Notes: generated by a model from the letters alone, not told the origin. 45,139 nt of DNA from Nitrospiraceae bacterium (GCA_021373015.1 JAJFTJ010000008.1:1-45139); one strand, 5' to 3'. Counted from the first letter of the stretch, positions 1 through 11,697 are shown. Translations and numbers: made by a program.

Positions 1-141
1 GAGATGGTAATGCCTGGAGACAACGTAACAATAACAGTAGAGTTAATAGCGCCGATAGCCATGGAAAAAGAACTGAGGTTTGCAATAAGAGAAGGCGGAC
101 GTACAGTGGGCGCTGGAGTCGTAACTGAGGTGATTGCATAA
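1..141 (+). CDS. tuf: Elongation factor Tu, C-terminal end (partial)
   Basis: The first 46 codons of the window read in frame to a TAA stop and match the end of EF-Tu domain 3, with the typical MVMPGDNV and [15 protein letters not shown] segments. EF-Tu carries aminoacyl-tRNA to the ribosome in the cytoplasm. The 5' part lies outside the window. Its position directly before rpmG, tRNA-Trp, secE and nusG is the widespread bacterial tuf-secE-nusG order. Identity is clear despite the truncation. Confidence 0.97.
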   Translation, partial: EMVMPGDNVTITVELIAPIAMEKELRFAIREGGRTVGAGVVTEVIA

Positions 142-168
142 AAAGTAATGGAGGCAGGGAGATAAGAA

Positions 169-321
169 ATGCGTGAGATAATTCTTTTTCAGTGCGGTGA
201 TTGCAAGAATAGAAACTATTCGAGCATGAAGAACAAAAAAAACACAACTGAGAAATTGCAGCTGAAAAAATATTGCAGGCATTGCAGAAAGCACACACTG
301 CACAAGGAGACTAAGGCATAG
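169..321 (+). CDS. rpmG: 50S ribosomal protein L33
   Basis: This 50-residue protein has the normal length for bacterial L33. Cysteines C9, C12, C36 and C39 form two CxxC pairs, so it is the zinc-binding (C+) form of L33. The start ATG at 169 is preceded by a GGGAG-type ribosome binding site. It sits 27 bases after tuf and only 4 bases before the tRNA-Trp gene, so it is likely co-transcribed with both. The protein binds 23S rRNA near the E site of the large subunit. Confidence 0.96.
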   Translation: MREIILFQCGDCKNRNYSSMKNKKNTTEKLQLKKYCRHCRKHTLHKETKA

Positions 322-325
322 GAAA

Positions 326-401
326 AGGCCAGTAGCTCTAACGGCAGAGCGTCGGACTCCAAATCCGGGGGTTGGGGGTTCAAATCCCTCCTGGCCTGCC
401 A
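326..401 (+). tRNA. trnW: tRNA-Trp (anticodon CCA)
   Basis: The 7-bp acceptor stem pairs bases 326-332 perfectly with 391-397, followed by discriminator G398 and an encoded CCA at 399-401. The anticodon loop (357-363) carries CCA at 359-361, which reads UGG. The T arm (374-390) has a 5-bp stem with one G-T pair and a TTCAAAT loop, and the variable loop is 5 bases. It lies between rpmG and secE, a common location for tRNA-Trp in bacteria. Confidence 0.98.
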
Positions 402-436
402 TATAACTATTAAAGAGGATAGAAAAGAGGCAAGAG

Positions 437-619
437 ATGCAGAAGCTGAGAGAATTTTTTAAAGAAGTGAATGTAGAGATAAGAAAGGTTACCTACCCAA
501 GCTGGGAGGAACTTAAGGGTTCTACATGGGTGGTCATAATTACAGTCATAGTTATTTCGGTATTCTTGGGCATTGTTGATCTTGGTCTCGCAAAATTTGT
601 CAGCAGGTTATTGAGGTAA
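437..619 (+). CDS. secE: Preprotein translocase subunit SecE
   Basis: This 60-residue protein is the short, single-span form of SecE found in most bacteria outside the enterics. Residues 1-30 form the amphipathic cytoplasmic helix with the conserved VRKVTYPSW-like segment (here EIRKVTYPSWEEL). Residues about 31-52 form one membrane helix. SecE clamps SecY in the inner-membrane translocon. The stop is 8 bases before nusG, so the two are translated from one transcript. Confidence 0.97.
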   Translation: MQKLREFFKEVNVEIRKVTYPSWEELKGSTWVVIITVIVISVFLGIVDLGLAKFVSRLLR

Positions 620-627
620 GGAGAGAA

Positions 628-1158
628 ATGGAAAAAAGCTGGTATGTAATTCACACATATTCTGGCTCTGAGGAAAAGGTCAGACAGTCTATAGAAGATA
701 TGGCCAAGAAGCTGAATCTTGAAGAAAGGATATCAAGGATACTTGTTCCAACAGAGAAAGTAGTCGAGCTCCGCGGCAGCAGTAAGAAAAAAAGAGAGAG
801 TGATAAAAAATTCTATCCTGGTTATATATTGGTGGAGATGGAGCTTGATGATGAGACTTGGCATCTTATAAGAAAGAGTCCAAGAGTAACAGGATTTGTG
901 GGAGGCTCAAAACCAGTTGCACTTTCTAATGAAGAGATAGAAGTCATATTGCAGCAGATGGAAAAGGGTCATGCTGTTCAGGTCAAGACCCAATATCAGA
1001 AGAATGAAAGCGTAAGAATAATAGATGGACCATTCTCCAATTTTACTGGATATGTTGAAGATGTTGATATGGATCATGGAAGGCTTCACGTTATGGTCAG
1101 CATATTCGGCAGACAGACGCCTGTTGAGCTGAATTTTTTCCAAGTGGAAAAGGCATAG
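628..1158 (+). CDS. nusG: Transcription termination/antitermination factor NusG
   Basis: At 176 residues this is a standard NusG. The N-terminal NGN domain starts with the typical WYVIHTYSGSEEKVRQ and contains FYPGYILVEMELDDETWHLI. A KOW domain follows at about residues 125-176 (VRIIDGPFSNFTGYVEDVD). NusG binds the RNA polymerase clamp helices and couples transcription to Rho or to ribosomes. Rho is also encoded in this window. A GGAGAG site precedes the ATG. Gene order secE-nusG-rplK is canonical. Confidence 0.98.
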   Translation: MEKSWYVIHTYSGSEEKVRQSIEDMAKKLNLEERISRILVPTEKVVELRGSSKKKRESDKKFYPGYILVEMELDDETWHLIRKSPRVTGFVGGSKPVALSNEEIEVILQQMEKGHAVQVKTQYQKNESVRIIDGPFSNFTGYVEDVDMDHGRLHVMVSIFGRQTPVELNFFQVEKA

Positions 1159-1212
1159 ATAATAAATTTGTAGTTTTTATAAATATTGGATTTAATAATT
1201 TTGGAGGTATAA

Positions 1213-1641
1213 ATGGCTAAGAAAGATGTAAGTGCGCTGGTAAAGCTTCAGATATCAGCAGGAAAAGCAAATCCTGCTCCGCCTGTAGGTCCGGCGCTTG
1301 GTCCGCATGGTATCAATATTATGGAGTTTTGCAAACAATTTAATGCGCAGACACAGGCATTGGGTGATACTATTATTCCTGTCGTTCTCACAATATATTC
1401 AGACAGGTCATTCACCTTTATAACAAAAACTCCGCCTGCATCTGAACTTATTAAGAAGGCAGCAGGCATTATTAAAGGTTCAGGTGTTCCAAATAAGGAT
1501 AAGGTTGGCAAATTGACTTCTGCACAGGTCTTGGATATAGCCCGCACAAAACTACCTGACCTCAATGCAAGCTCCCTTGAGCAGGCAGCAAAGATTATAC
1601 GCGGCACTGCAAGAAGCATGGGAGTGGATGTCACTGATTAA
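1213..1641 (+). CDS. rplK: 50S ribosomal protein L11
   Basis: The 142-residue length and the proline-rich N-terminal stretch ([18 protein letters not shown]) identify L11, the GTPase-centre protein that binds the 23S rRNA thiostrepton loop together with L10/L12. The C-terminal RNA-binding domain has the expected KTPPAS and GTARSMG segments. A TTGGAGG site precedes the ATG. The gene heads the rplKA-rplJL-rpoBC series, with 26 bases to rplA. Confidence 0.98.
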   Translation: MAKKDVSALVKLQISAGKANPAPPVGPALGPHGINIMEFCKQFNAQTQALGDTIIPVVLTIYSDRSFTFITKTPPASELIKKAAGIIKGSGVPNKDKVGKLTSAQVLDIARTKLPDLNASSLEQAAKIIRGTARSMGVDVTD

Positions 1642-1667
1642 AGATATAGTAATTGGGGGAATATAAA

Positions 1668-2357
1668 ATGGCTAAAAAAATAACAGCGGCTAGAGAAAAA
1701 GTAGAAAGAGAAAAAGAATACTCTCTTGAAGAGGCAATTGGCATTGTAAAAGATGCTAAATTTACCAAATTTGACGAGGGTGTTGATATTGCAATAAATC
1801 TGGGAATTGATGCAAAAAAGACTGACCAGATGATAAGAGGCGCAGTTGTGCTTCCGCACGGCACAGGGAAGAAAGTAAAGGTTCTTGTGTTTGCAAAGGG
1901 AGAAAAAGAAAAAGAGGCAAGAGATGCAGGCGCAGATTTTGTCGGAGCTGAGGATTTTGTTGATAAGGTTCAGAAGGGATGGCTTGATTTTGACAAGGTG
2001 GTTGCCACTCCTGAGATAATGGGGCTTGTTGGAAAACTTGGAAAGGTTTTAGGACCAAGAGGCCTGATGCCAAACCCAAAGCTTGGCACTGTTACATTCG
2101 ATGTTGGAAAGGCCGTAAAAGAGCTCAAATCAGGCAAGGTTGAATACAAGACTGAGAAGGCCGGAATAATACATGTTTCTATTGGAAAGGTATCATTCGA
2201 CAAGCAAAAGCTTGTAGAGAATGCAACGGTCATTATTGATTCTATTGTTAAGTCCAAGCCTGCAACAAGCAAGGGTAAATATCTCAAAAAGATATCTGTC
2301 TCATCTACAATGGGGCCTGGCTTAAAGATAGATGTTGGAAGCATGACAGTAAAGTAG
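1668..2357 (+). CDS. rplA: 50S ribosomal protein L1
   Basis: L1 forms the L1 stalk and in many bacteria represses its own operon. I place the start at ATG 1668, giving 229 residues beginning [13 protein letters not shown], because a GGGGGA ribosome binding site ends about 7 bases upstream and the length matches the family. An in-frame TTG at 1653 would add five residues, but that TTG overlaps the ribosome binding site itself. The family signature region near [20 protein letters not shown] is intact. Confidence 0.97.
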   Translation: MAKKITAAREKVEREKEYSLEEAIGIVKDAKFTKFDEGVDIAINLGIDAKKTDQMIRGAVVLPHGTGKKVKVLVFAKGEKEKEARDAGADFVGAEDFVDKVQKGWLDFDKVVATPEIMGLVGKLGKVLGPRGLMPNPKLGTVTFDVGKAVKELKSGKVEYKTEKAGIIHVSIGKVSFDKQKLVENATVIIDSIVKSKPATSKGKYLKKISVSSTMGPGLKIDVGSMTVK

Positions 2358-2401
2358 TTTTGTAAAATAGAAATTTTAAAAATAAAATTTAAAACTAAAG
2401 T

Positions 2402-2530
2402 CAGAGACAGCGGGCAGTCCGGAAAACATTAACCGGGCTTTAATCGGTAAAAAAGCCAGCCTGCCGAGACACTTTCCTCGTAGTCACGCAATGGTAAAGT
2501 TGCTTGACTCGGTCTCTGGGAAAGGAGGAG
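2402..2530 (+). ncRNA. Ribosomal protein L10 leader (autoregulatory mRNA element)
   Basis: The 176-base gap between rplA and rplJ folds into a leader typical of the L10(L12) autoregulation element. An outer 7-bp helix pairs 2402-2408 (CAGAGAC) with 2512-2518 (GTCTCTG). An inner helix pairs 2413-2417 (GGCAG) with 2461-2465 (CTGCC). The outer helix ends only a few bases before the AAGGAGG ribosome binding site at about 2522-2528, so protein binding could hide or expose that site. Assignment rests on position and pairing; a covariance-model search was not possible. Confidence 0.8.
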
Positions 2531-2533
2531 AAA

Positions 2534-3052
2534 CTGAAAAGGGCAGAAAAAGCAAACCTTATAGCAGATCTCAAAGATAAATTCAGCAAGGCAAAGGCGG
2601 TTGTATTCACTGATTATAAAGGCCTTACTGTAGCTGAACTCTTTGAATTCAGGAAGAACCTGCGCGGTGCAGACATAGAGTATAAAGTTGTCAAGAATAC
2701 TCTTGCAAAATCAGCTGCGAGCACTACGTCTATCTCTCCGGCAAATGATTTGTTTAAGGGTACTGTAGGTGTTGCAATCGGTTATTCAGATCCTGTTCAG
2801 GTTGCAAAGAGAGTCCTCGAGTACTCCAAAAAAAATGAGAAGCTTAAGATAAGCGGTGGAGTGGTCGAAGGGATGTTCTGCAATGTGCAGGAGATAAAGT
2901 CGTTAGCAGCGCTGCCGCCAAGAGAGATTCTGTTGAGTATGCTTGCCGGAGTTCTTCAAGCGCCGCTAAGCAAGATGGCCGGCACCCTAAATGCTACAAT
3001 TGCAACATTTGCTTATGCAGCTGAAGCATTAAAGAACAAAAAAAGCAATTAG
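2534..3052 (+). CDS. rplJ: 50S ribosomal protein L10
   Basis: L10 anchors the L7/L12 stalk and is the usual autoregulator of this operon. The open frame extends upstream to a TTG at 2504, but that codon lies inside the leader structure. No ATG, GTG or later TTG is available. A CTG at 2534 lies 5 bases after a perfect AGGAGG and gives 172 residues beginning (M)[19 protein letters not shown], matching family length and N-terminus. I therefore propose a rare CTG start. The core segment [17 protein letters not shown] is typical. The gene ends 38 bases before rplL. Confidence 0.9.
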   Translation: MKRAEKANLIADLKDKFSKAKAVVFTDYKGLTVAELFEFRKNLRGADIEYKVVKNTLAKSAASTTSISPANDLFKGTVGVAIGYSDPVQVAKRVLEYSKKNEKLKISGGVVEGMFCNVQEIKSLAALPPREILLSMLAGVLQAPLSKMAGTLNATIATFAYAAEALKNKKSN

Positions 3053-3090
3053 TTTTAAGGTTTAAAAATATACCAGGAGGTTATTTAATA

Positions 3091-3474
3091 ATGGCAGGAG
3101 TAACAAGAGAACAGGTTTTCGAGTTTTTCGATAATATGACAGTATTAGACATGTCAAAGTTTATAAAGGAATTTGAAGAGAGATATGGAGTTACAGCAGC
3201 AGCGCCAGTTGCAATGGCAGCAGCGCCGGCAGCTGGAGGAGCAGCACCGGCAGCGGAAGAGAAATCAAGCTTTGATGTAATTCTCTCTTCAGCAGGAGAC
3301 AAGAAGATTCAGGTGATTAAAGTTGTTAGAGAACTTACAGGTCTCGGTCTTAAAGAAGCAAAGGATGTCGTTGAGGGTGCACCTAAGGCAATTAAGACAG
3401 GTGTATCTAAGGAAGAAGCAGAGTCTATGAAGGCAAAGCTCGAAGAACAGGGCGCAAAAATAGACATAAAATAA
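3091..3474 (+). CDS. rplL: 50S ribosomal protein L7/L12
   Basis: This 127-residue protein has the L7/L12 layout. An N-terminal dimerisation domain is followed by an alanine-rich flexible hinge at about residues 34-55 ([20 protein letters not shown]). The C-terminal domain contains the conserved [20 protein letters not shown] helix that recruits translational GTPases. AGGAGG precedes the ATG. It is followed by a hairpin before rpoB. Confidence 0.98.
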   Translation: MAGVTREQVFEFFDNMTVLDMSKFIKEFEERYGVTAAAPVAMAAAPAAGGAAPAAEEKSSFDVILSSAGDKKIQVIKVVRELTGLGLKEAKDVVEGAPKAIKTGVSKEEAESMKAKLEEQGAKIDIK

Positions 3475-3492
3475 TTAATCTAAAGGGGTGTT

Positions 3493-3521
3493 AGGGCCAT
3501 GATAAAAATCAACATGGCCCT
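3493..3521 (+). terminator. Attenuator-like hairpin between rplL and rpoB
   Basis: A perfect 9-bp stem (3493-3501 AGGGCCATG with 3513-3521 CATGGCCCT) encloses an 11-base loop. It is followed by a mixed T-rich run (3530-3540) rather than a clean T tract. Bacteria commonly make less rpoBC than rplJL mRNA by partial termination or processing here. The weak T tract suits partial read-through. Function is inferred from position. Confidence 0.6.
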
Positions 3522-3559
3522 TAAGCCTTAATTTATTTTTAGTTGGAAGAAGGAGAAAT

Positions 3560-6500
3560 ATGGCAAGGGTTCTTAGAGAAAGGCTAAATTTTGGGAAGGT
3601 TCCTCCTTTTCTGGAAGTACCAAACCTGATAGAGATACAGAAGAGCTCATTCGAGAAATTTTTGCAAAAGGATGTACAGCCAGAGAAGAGGGAAAATTTC
3701 GGGTTGCAGTCAGCTCTCATGAATGTTTTCCCTATTGTTGATTACAATGAGACAGCGACACTTGATTTTCTTTACTACATGTTAAAAGAGCCCAAGTTCA
3801 ATGTAAGGGACTGTCTTCAAAAGGGAGTAACACATTCTGCTCCGCTTAAGATAAAGGTAAAACTCAATCTATATGAGATACCTGAGGGGAGCAAGAACAA
3901 AAGACTCAGGGAATCAAGAGAGCAGGAGGTATACATCGGCGAAATACCGCTGATGACAGACACAGGCACGTTTGTTATTAATGGTACAGAGCGTGTAATC
4001 GTCAGTCAGCTTCATCGTTCTCCGGGAGTATTCTTCAGCCATGATAAGGGCAAAACCCATGTCAGCGGCAAGGTTCTTTATTCAGCCCGTGTAATTCCAT
4101 CAAGGGGTTCATGGCTGGATTTTGAATTTGATACAAAAGACATTCTTTATGTCAGGATTGACAGGAGAAAGAGACTGCCGGCAACTATAGTGTTGAAGGC
4201 TCTTGGATACAAGAATGAAGATTTGCTTAAGATTTTCTATCCTATCGAGACGATAAAGCTTGCTAAAGGCAGCTTCACGAGATTGGTTAGTGAAACCCTT
4301 GCTGGTATTAAATCTACTCAGAATATTATTGTTCCAAAAACAAAGGAATTGATAGTAAAAGAAGGAAGCAAAATCACAAAAGCCGCCATCAAGAAAATGG
4401 AGGCTTCAAATATAAAAGAGATCCCTATAGCTCAGAACGAGATAGTAGAAAGAGTTACCCTCACTGATATTGTTGACCCTGATACGGGTGAGATAATACT
4501 GGAAGGCAATGAGGTCATAACCGAGGATATATTCAAAAAAATACTTGCTGCAAAAATTGAGACTTTGTCTCTTCTGTTTATTGATAATGTAAATTATCTA
4601 CCTTCACTAAGAGATACACTTCTCACAGATAAAATTAATACTCAGGAAGAGGGATTGGTAGAGGTTTACAGAAAACTTAGGCCAGGAGAGCCCCCTACAG
4701 TAAATGCTGCCAGAGAATTGTTTAGCGGTCTTTTCTTTGATCCAAAGAGATACGACCTTTCTCCGGTTGGAAGACTTAAACTCAACAAAAGACTTGATCT
4801 TGATGTGCCGCTTGAAACACGAGTGCTCACAGATAAGGATATTATCGAAATTGTTCGTTATCTGCTTTCATTAAGAACAGGTAAGGGCGAGGTTGATGAC
4901 ATAGATCATCTTGGTAACAGAAGAATAAGAGGAGTAGGCGAGCTTCTTGAGAATCAGTTCAGAATCGGACTTGTAAGAATGGAAAGAACGATTAAAGAGA
5001 AGATGTCGCTTGCTGAACTTGATAAGGCAATGCCGCATGACCTGATAAATGCAAAACCTGTGATGGCTGCAGTAAAGGAGTTTTTCGGCACAAGCCAATT
5101 AAGTCAGTTCATGGATCAGACTAATCCTTTGTCTGAGATTACACACAAGAGAAGACTTTCTGCTTTAGGTCCAGGAGGACTGACAAGAGAAAGAGCTGGT
5201 TTCGAGGTCAGAGATGTTCATCCAACGCATTACGGCAGAATATGTCCAGTTGAGACTCCAGAAGGTCCGAACATCGGGCTTATAACATCACTTGCATCAT
5301 ATGCAAGGGTTAATGACTTTGGTTTCATAGAGGTTCCATATAGAAAGGTTGTTAACGGAAAGGTTACGGGACAGGTTGATCTGTTGTCTGCAATCGATGG
5401 GGAAAAATATATCATTGCTGAGGCAACGACTCATTTAGATAAAGACGGGAAAATTGTCGGGGAGACAGTTTCTGCAAGAGTTGGCGGAGACTTCAGAATG
5501 GTTACTCCGCAGGAAGTTCATTATATGGATGTGTCTCCAAAGCAGATAGTGGGTGTGTCAGCAGCTCTTGTGCCATTTCTAGAAAATGACGATGCTAACA
5601 GAGCACTGATGGGCTCTAACATGCAGCGTCAGGCAGTGCCGTTGCTTTGTTCAGAGGCGCCTATTGTAGGAACAGGAATGGAACATGTTGCTGCAAGGGA
5701 TTCAGGCGCGCTTGTACTGGCAAAAAGGGCAGGCATTATTGAGAGCATAGATGCAACCAGAATTGTTGTAAAGAGTATGGTGGAAGGCGGAGGCGTTGAC
5801 ATATACAATTTAATAAAATTTCAAAGATCGAATCAGGCCACATGCATAAACCAAAAACCTGTTGTTAATGTCGGCGACAAGGTTGGTAAAGGTGATGTGC
5901 TTGCAGACGGACCATGTACTGATAGAGGAGAACTCGCACTCGGCAAAAATATTCTTGTAGCATTCATGCCATGGGGAGGTTACAACTTTGAGGATGCTAT
6001 ACTCATAAGCGAAAGAATTGTAAAAGAAGATGTATTCACATCAGTTCATATAGAAGAATTTGAAGTAGAAGCTAGAGAAACAAAGCTTGGTCCCGAGGAA
6101 ATTACAAGGGACATCCCGAATGTCGGCGAAGAAGCCCTGAAGGATCTGGATGACAGTGGAATTATAAGAATCGGAGCTGAAGTAAAACCCGGAGATATGC
6201 TTGTCGGAAAAGTAACTCCTAAAGGTGAAACCCAACTCACGCCTGAAGAAAAACTCCTTCGCGCAATATTTGGGGAAAAGGCCGAGGATGTAAAGGAAAA
6301 CTGTCTTTATGTTCCGCCTGGGATAGAGGGAACAATCGTTGATGCAAGAGTCTTTTCAAAGAAAGGTTCAGAGAAAGATGTAAGGGCAAAGAGCATAGAA
6401 GACGATGACATCCTTAGACTTCAACGAGATCTTGAAGAAGAAGTCCGAATTGCAAAAGAAGACAAGGCAAAAAGGATCAGAGAGCTTCTCATTGATCAAA

Positions 6501-7495
6501 AGGTTATGGAGGATGTCAAGGATTCAAAGACAAAAGAAGTTATATGTCATAAAGGGAAGAAGCTTACAGATTCTCAGCTTGAGAGAGTCAAAAATGAGCA
6601 CCTTATGAATATAAAGATAGCAGACAGCGATGTAATAGATAAAATAAGGGCTGTAGATGAAGAAACAACACAGCATATTCATTATCTTGAATCGCGCTAT
6701 GACCAGAGTGTTGACAGAGTAAAAAGAGGCGACGAGCTTCAGCCTGGTGTAAGCAAAGTAGTTAAGGTTTACATTGCAATGAAACGCAAACTTCAGATCG
6801 GCGACAAAATGGCAGGAAGACACGGGAACAAAGGTGTTGTTTCTATGGTTATGCCTGAAGAGGATATGCCTTATCTTCCTGATGGAACACCTGTAGATGT
6901 TGTTTTAAATCCTCTCGGGGTTCCATCAAGAATGAATGTGGGGCAGGTTCTCGAAACCCATCTTGGCTGGGCTGCAAAGGCATTAGGTCTTCATGTTGCA
7001 ACGCCAGTATTTGAAGGAGCAAATGAAAACGAGATTAAAGAACTCCTGAAGAAAGCAAATCTTCCTTCAACTGGACAGATAATGCTGAGTGATGGAAGGA
7101 CAGGCGAGCCTTTTGACAGACCTGTTACAGTAGGACAGATGTATATGTTAAAACTTCATCATCTTGTTGATGATAAGATGCATGCACGTTCGATCGGACC
7201 ATATTCGCTTGTCACACAGCAGCCGCTTGGAGGTAAGGCTCAGTTTGGAGGACAGAGACTTGGGGAGATGGAAGTTTGGGCGCTTGAGGCTTATGGCGCT
7301 GCATATACTTTACAGGAGTTCCTAACTGTCAAGAGCGATGATGTAACGGGAAGGACACGAATGTATGAAGCAATAGTTAAAGGTGATGCGACTTTGGAAC
7401 CAGGTGTTCCTGAGTCTTTCCATGTTTTAATAAAAGAACTCCAGAGCTTGGCGCTTGATGTAGAGCTCTTAGAGAGAAAGGAAAAGGTGGACTAG
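3560..7495 (+). CDS. rpoB: DNA-directed RNA polymerase subunit beta
   Basis: This 1311-residue protein is full-length RpoB, with GAAGGAG before the ATG. The rifampicin region (about residues 510-545, [20 protein letters not shown]) keeps the residues equivalent to E. coli D516, H526 and S531, so no classical rifampicin-resistance change is seen. The flap and the C-terminal [13 protein letters not shown] and [22 protein letters not shown] segments are present. RpoC follows after one base, so the subunits are translationally linked. Confidence 0.99.
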   Translation: MARVLRERLNFGKVPPFLEVPNLIEIQKSSFEKFLQKDVQPEKRENFGLQSALMNVFPIVDYNETATLDFLYYMLKEPKFNVRDCLQKGVTHSAPLKIKVKLNLYEIPEGSKNKRLRESREQEVYIGEIPLMTDTGTFVINGTERVIVSQLHRSPGVFFSHDKGKTHVSGKVLYSARVIPSRGSWLDFEFDTKDILYVRIDRRKRLPATIVLKALGYKNEDLLKIFYPIETIKLAKGSFTRLVSETLAGIKSTQNIIVPKTKELIVKEGSKITKAAIKKMEASNIKEIPIAQNEIVERVTLTDIVDPDTGEIILEGNEVITEDIFKKILAAKIETLSLLFIDNVNYLPSLRDTLLTDKINTQEEGLVEVYRKLRPGEPPTVNAARELFSGLFFDPKRYDLSPVGRLKLNKRLDLDVPLETRVLTDKDIIEIVRYLLSLRTGKGEVDDIDHLGNRRIRGVGELLENQFRIGLVRMERTIKEKMSLAELDKAMPHDLINAKPVMAAVKEFFGTSQLSQFMDQTNPLSEITHKRRLSALGPGGLTRERAGFEVRDVHPTHYGRICPVETPEGPNIGLITSLASYARVNDFGFIEVPYRKVVNGKVTGQVDLLSAIDGEKYIIAEATTHLDKDGKIVGETVSARVGGDFRMVTPQEVHYMDVSPKQIVGVSAALVPFLENDDANRALMGSNMQRQAVPLLCSEAPIVGTGMEHVAARDSGALVLAKRAGIIESIDATRIVVKSMVEGGGVDIYNLIKFQRSNQATCINQKPVVNVGDKVGKGDVLADGPCTDRGELALGKNILVAFMPWGGYNFEDAILISERIVKEDVFTSVHIEEFEVEARETKLGPEEITRDIPNVGEEALKDLDDSGIIRIGAEVKPGDMLVGKVTPKGETQLTPEEKLLRAIFGEKAEDVKENCLYVPPGIEGTIVDARVFSKKGSEKDVRAKSIEDDDILRLQRDLEEEVRIAKEDKAKRIRELLIDQKVMEDVKDSKTKEVICHKGKKLTDSQLERVKNEHLMNIKIADSDVIDKIRAVDEETTQHIHYLESRYDQSVDRVKRGDELQPGVSKVVKVYIAMKRKLQIGDKMAGRHGNKGVVSMVMPEEDMPYLPDGTPVDVVLNPLGVPSRMNVGQVLETHLGWAAKALGLHVATPVFEGANENEIKELLKKANLPSTGQIMLSDGRTGEPFDRPVTVGQMYMLKLHHLVDDKMHARSIGPYSLVTQQPLGGKAQFGGQRLGEMEVWALEAYGAAYTLQEFLTVKSDDVTGRTRMYEAIVKGDATLEPGVPESFHVLIKELQSLALDVELLERKEKVD

Positions 7496-7496
7496 A

Positions 7497-10400
7497 TTGG
7501 CAGAGGAAACCTATACAGTTTTTCAGAGACCAAAGAATCCTACGGATTTTAAGGCAATAAGGGTAAAACTTGCTTCTCCTGAGAAAATCAGAGAATGGTC
7601 GTATGGAGAGGTAAAAAAACCAGAGACAATAAACTACCGTACATTCAAACCTGAGAGAGACGGCCTCTTCTGTGCAAAAATTTTCGGTCCTATGAAGGAC
7701 TGGGAATGTATATGCGGAAAATACAAGAGGATGAAGCACAGAGGAGTTGTCTGTGATAAGTGCGGCGTTGAAGTTATCCAGGCAAAGGTCAGAAGACACA
7801 GACTTGGACATATAGAGCTTGCAACTCCAGTAGCCCATATATGGTTCCTCAAAGGTGTGCCGAGCAGAATAGGAACTCTGCTTGATATGACCATGAGACA
7901 CCTTGAAAAGGTTCTCTACTTTGAGAGCAATGTTGTTATTGACAAAGGCGATACCAATCTCAAGGATAAGGAGCTTCTTTCAGAAGAAGATTATAAGAAA
8001 AAGACTGCTGAATTTGGACCAAGGTTCAAGGCAGGTATGGGAGCTGAGGCAATAAGAGAGCTCCTCAGAAGGGTTGATCTCGATGTTCTCAGCAAAGAAT
8101 TAAAAACAAAAATAAAAAACGCATCCTCTATTGGGATAAAAAAGAAACTCACTAAGAGGCTGAAGGTTGTAGAGGCATTCAGAAGTTCTGGAAACAAACC
8201 AGAGTGGATGATAATGGATGTTATTCCTGTTCTTCCTCCTGATCTCAGACCGCTTGTCCCGCTTGAGGGCGGAAGGTTTGCAACATCTGACCTCAATGAT
8301 CTTTACAGAAGGGTCATAAACAGGAACAACAGATTAAAGAGACTTATGGAGCTCAAGGCGCCAAGCGTAATTATAAAGAACGAAAAGAGAATGCTCCAGG
8401 AAGCAGTTGATGCTTTGTTCGATAATGGAAGAAGAAGCAGAGTTCTGAAGAGTTCAACAAAAAGACCGCTCAAATCTTTGAGCGATATGATAAAAGGAAA
8501 GCAGGGCCGTTTCAGGCAGAACCTGCTTGGTAAGCGTGTTGATTATTCAGGCAGGTCAGTTATTGTCGTAGGTCCTGAACTTAATCTTCACCAGTGCGGT
8601 ATTCCAAAGAGAATGGCTTTGGAACTATTCAAGCCGATGATATTCAATAAACTTGAGGAAAAGAATTTTGCAACAACAATAAAAGCAGCAAAAAAATTGG
8701 TTGAGAAGGAAATCCCAGAGGTATGGGATGCACTTGAAGAAGTTATAAAAGAACATCCTGTTCTCCTGAACCGTGCTCCAACCCTTCACAGACTTGGCAT
8801 ACAGGCATTTGATCCAGTGCTTGTTGAGGGCAAGGCTATCAAGCTTCATCCTCTGGTATGTACTGCTTTCAACGCTGATTTTGACGGTGACCAGATGGCT
8901 GTTCATGTGCCGTTGTCGATAGAGGCGCAGATAGAGGCAAGGGTGCTCATGATGTCTGTCAATAATATACTTTCGCCTGCAAACGGGAAGCCGATAGTTG
9001 TCCCTACACAGGATATGGTTTTGGGAATATATTATCTGACAAAAGCAAGAAAAGGTGTAAAGGGCGAAGGCAAGGTATTCAGAGATGTGGAAGATGTCAG
9101 AATTGCATACGATTCTGGAATGCTTGATGAGCATGCAGCCATAAAATTCAAAATTGACGGGAAGTATGTTGATACAACATCCGGAAGAGTATTGTTCAGT
9201 GAGATAGTTCCTGATGTAATATCTTTTGCGGCAATAAATAAAGAGCTTACGAAGAAAGAGCTTGCCAGGATAATCGAGTTTGCCTATATAAAGGCTGGAA
9301 AGAGAGCAACAGTTGTATTCCTTGATAATCTTGAAAAGCTTGGTTTTAAGTATGCTACAAAATCAGGGATATCGATATCAATGGTTGATATGCATATACC
9401 TTCCAAAAAGCCTGAACTTATTAAAGAGGCTGAGCAGGAAGTTATCGATGTGCAGAAACAATATGCAGACGGTTTTATAACACAGGGCGAACGTTACAAC
9501 AAGGTTATAGACATATGGGCGAATGTTACTGAGAAGATAGCTGAAGAGATGATGGAAGAACTTGGAGCTGAAGAAGGCAAAAAGTTCTCTGAGGAAGAGC
9601 TTCAGGAAAGAAGATCATTCAACAGCGTCTATATGATGGCTGATTCCGGCGCAAGAGGAAGCACAGCGCAGTTGAGACAGTTGGCGGGTATGAGAGGGCT
9701 TATGGCAAAACCTTCAGGCGAGATCATCGAGACTCCTATTACCGCTAACTTCAGAGAAGGTCTTACACCAGTGCAGTATTTTATATCTACACATGGGGCA
9801 AGAAAAGGTCTTGCTGATACAGCGCTTAAGACAGCTAACTCAGGATATCTCACAAGAAGACTTGTCGATGTTGCTCAGGATGTAATCATTATGGAAGAAG
9901 ATTGCGGAACAACTGACGGCATTACAGTTACATCCCTTATAGAAGGCGGCGAGATAATACAGCCTATAGAGGAGAGAATCTTGGGAAGGACTCTTGCAGA
10001 GGATTTGAGAGACCCAATTTCTAAAGATATAGTTGCCAAGAAAAACAGCCCGATAGATGAAGAACTGACACTGAAAATAGTTGAGGCAGGTATTGATAAG
10101 ATTAAGATCAAGTCTGTTCTTACATGCCAGTCAAAATTCGGCGCTTGTGGTTTATGTTATGGCAGAGATTTGGCAAGAGGCGAGTCTGTTGGACTTGGCG
10201 AGTCTGTTGGTGTAATAGCTGCACAATCTATCGGCGAGCCTGGCACACAGCTTACAATGAGAACGTTCCATATTGGCGGAGCTGCTTCAAAAATTGTAGA
10301 ACAAACAGTCCTTGAGACAAAGAACTCAGGTTCGATAAAGTTCTTGAATATAAGTACTGTTAAAAACAGAGAAGGTCTCCATGTTGTTATAAACAGAAAC

Positions 10401-11615
10401 GGCAGCATTGCTGTTGTTGATGCAAAAGGAAGAGAAAAGGAAAAATATCCTATTGTTTACGGTGCAAAACTGCTCGTAAGCAATGGGCAGAAAGTTGATA
10501 TTGGTCAAAGGATAGTTGAGTGGGATCCATACTCAAATCCAATTTTGACTGAGGTCGGCGGTAAAATCGCCTTTGGAGATATAGTAGAAAATGTAACTGT
10601 TAAAGAAGAAGTTGATGAGGTGACAGGTCTTTCACACAAGGTTATTATTGATTATCCGACAAACATGAGACCAAGACTCTCGATCAAGGACGAACACGGC
10701 AAGGCAACTCTAAAAATCCCAAGCACAAACAATCTGGCAAGATATCTGCTTCCAGCAGGCGCTCATATTGTGGTTGAGAAAAACAGTATTGTTGCACCAG
10801 GAGATATCCTTGCAAAGATGCCTAGGGAAACAAGCAAGACAAAGGACATAACAGGCGGTCTGCCAAGAGTTGCAGAACTTTTTGAGGCAAGACGTCCTAA
10901 GGAACAGGCAATCGTAACAGAGATTGATGGTATGGTTGAGTTCAGAGGCGCACATAAAGGTATGCGCGTTATTGTTGTTAGAGGAAGCACTGAGTCCAGA
11001 GAATACCTCATACCAAAAGGCAAGCACGTGAGTGTTCATGAGGGTGACTGGGTAAGGGCTGGCGAACCATTAATGGACGGCGCTGTTAACCCGCACAGTA
11101 TTCTTGATATACTTGGGCCAAAGGAACTTCAGAGATATCTAGTCGATGAGGTACAGAAGGTTTACAGGCTCCAGGGTGTTACGATAAATGACAAACACAT
11201 CGAGGTCATTGTAAGACAGATGATGAAGAAGGTAAGGATCGAAGATCCGGGAGACACCATATTCCTTATTGGCGAACAGGTTGATAGAGTGGCGTTCAAG
11301 GAAGAAAATGCCAGGGTGAAGGCAAAAGGCAAGAAGCCTGCTCAGGGAAAACCGCTGCTTCTTGGTATCACAAAGGCATCTCTTACAACAGAGAGTTTTG
11401 TGTCAGCAGCATCCTTCCAGGAGACAACAAGAGTTCTCACAGAGGCAGCGATCAACGGCTTGATTGATGATCTCAGAGGACTGAAAGAGAATGTGATAAT
11501 GGGAAGAATTATTCCTGGCGGTACTGGCATTGAAAAATACTACAACACATTTGTGGAAAGAGAACCGCAGAAGCCTCTATTCTCTTCTGAAACACCTGCT
11601 GCAATAGAAGAATAG
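7497..11615 (+). CDS. rpoC: DNA-directed RNA polymerase subunit beta'
   Basis: This 1372-residue protein starts at TTG 7497, one base after the rpoB stop, with an AAGGAAAAGGTGG site upstream. The N-terminal zinc site uses C71, C73, C86 and C89. The catalytic NADFDGD magnesium loop is at about residues 459-465. The second zinc site lies near residues 800-890 (DCGTTDG and [15 protein letters not shown]). The bridge-helix/trigger-loop region with [16 protein letters not shown] is intact. It ends the long + strand operon and is followed by a strong terminator. Confidence 0.99.
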   Translation: MAEETYTVFQRPKNPTDFKAIRVKLASPEKIREWSYGEVKKPETINYRTFKPERDGLFCAKIFGPMKDWECICGKYKRMKHRGVVCDKCGVEVIQAKVRRHRLGHIELATPVAHIWFLKGVPSRIGTLLDMTMRHLEKVLYFESNVVIDKGDTNLKDKELLSEEDYKKKTAEFGPRFKAGMGAEAIRELLRRVDLDVLSKELKTKIKNASSIGIKKKLTKRLKVVEAFRSSGNKPEWMIMDVIPVLPPDLRPLVPLEGGRFATSDLNDLYRRVINRNNRLKRLMELKAPSVIIKNEKRMLQEAVDALFDNGRRSRVLKSSTKRPLKSLSDMIKGKQGRFRQNLLGKRVDYSGRSVIVVGPELNLHQCGIPKRMALELFKPMIFNKLEEKNFATTIKAAKKLVEKEIPEVWDALEEVIKEHPVLLNRAPTLHRLGIQAFDPVLVEGKAIKLHPLVCTAFNADFDGDQMAVHVPLSIEAQIEARVLMMSVNNILSPANGKPIVVPTQDMVLGIYYLTKARKGVKGEGKVFRDVEDVRIAYDSGMLDEHAAIKFKIDGKYVDTTSGRVLFSEIVPDVISFAAINKELTKKELARIIEFAYIKAGKRATVVFLDNLEKLGFKYATKSGISISMVDMHIPSKKPELIKEAEQEVIDVQKQYADGFITQGERYNKVIDIWANVTEKIAEEMMEELGAEEGKKFSEEELQERRSFNSVYMMADSGARGSTAQLRQLAGMRGLMAKPSGEIIETPITANFREGLTPVQYFISTHGARKGLADTALKTANSGYLTRRLVDVAQDVIIMEEDCGTTDGITVTSLIEGGEIIQPIEERILGRTLAEDLRDPISKDIVAKKNSPIDEELTLKIVEAGIDKIKIKSVLTCQSKFGACGLCYGRDLARGESVGLGESVGVIAAQSIGEPGTQLTMRTFHIGGAASKIVEQTVLETKNSGSIKFLNISTVKNREGLHVVINRNGSIAVVDAKGREKEKYPIVYGAKLLVSNGQKVDIGQRIVEWDPYSNPILTEVGGKIAFGDIVENVTVKEEVDEVTGLSHKVIIDYPTNMRPRLSIKDEHGKATLKIPSTNNLARYLLPAGAHIVVEKNSIVAPGDILAKMPRETSKTKDITGGLPRVAELFEARRPKEQAIVTEIDGMVEFRGAHKGMRVIVVRGSTESREYLIPKGKHVSVHEGDWVRAGEPLMDGAVNPHSILDILGPKELQRYLVDEVQKVYRLQGVTINDKHIEVIVRQMMKKVRIEDPGDTIFLIGEQVDRVAFKEENARVKAKGKKPAQGKPLLLGITKASLTTESFVSAASFQETTRVLTEAAINGLIDDLRGLKENVIMGRIIPGGTGIEKYYNTFVEREPQKPLFSSETPAAIEE

Positions 11616-11638
11616 CTGAGACGATAGGTAAATATATT

Positions 11639-11674
11639 AAAAGGATTCAAGGCTAAGCCTTGAATCCTTTTTTT
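11639..11674 (+). terminator. Rho-independent terminator after rpoC
   Basis: A perfect 13-bp stem (11641-11653 paired with 11657-11669) with a 3-base TAA loop is followed directly by an unbroken run of seven or more T residues. This is a textbook intrinsic terminator, 25 bases after the rpoC stop. It isolates the ribosomal/polymerase operon from the Mut7-C gene. Confidence 0.95.
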
Positions 11675-11697
11675 GTTTTAGTAAAATAATAATAATT

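Noticed and set aside
43-402. A 119-residue minus-strand frame beginning MAGQEGFEPPTPGF across rpmG and the tRNA
   Set aside because: This N-terminal string is the familiar false translation of the antisense of a tRNA gene, and the frame overlaps rpmG and tRNA-Trp.
1653-1667. TTG 1653 as the rplA start
   Set aside because: It overlaps the GGGGGA ribosome binding site of ATG 1668, which gives the family-length protein.
2504-2533. TTG 2504 as the rplJ start
   Set aside because: It lies inside the L10 leader pairing region, has no ribosome binding site, and makes the protein ten residues too long.
5080-5190. Rifampicin-resistance substitutions in rpoB
   Set aside because: The residues equivalent to E. 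coli D516, H526 and S531 are the sensitive type.
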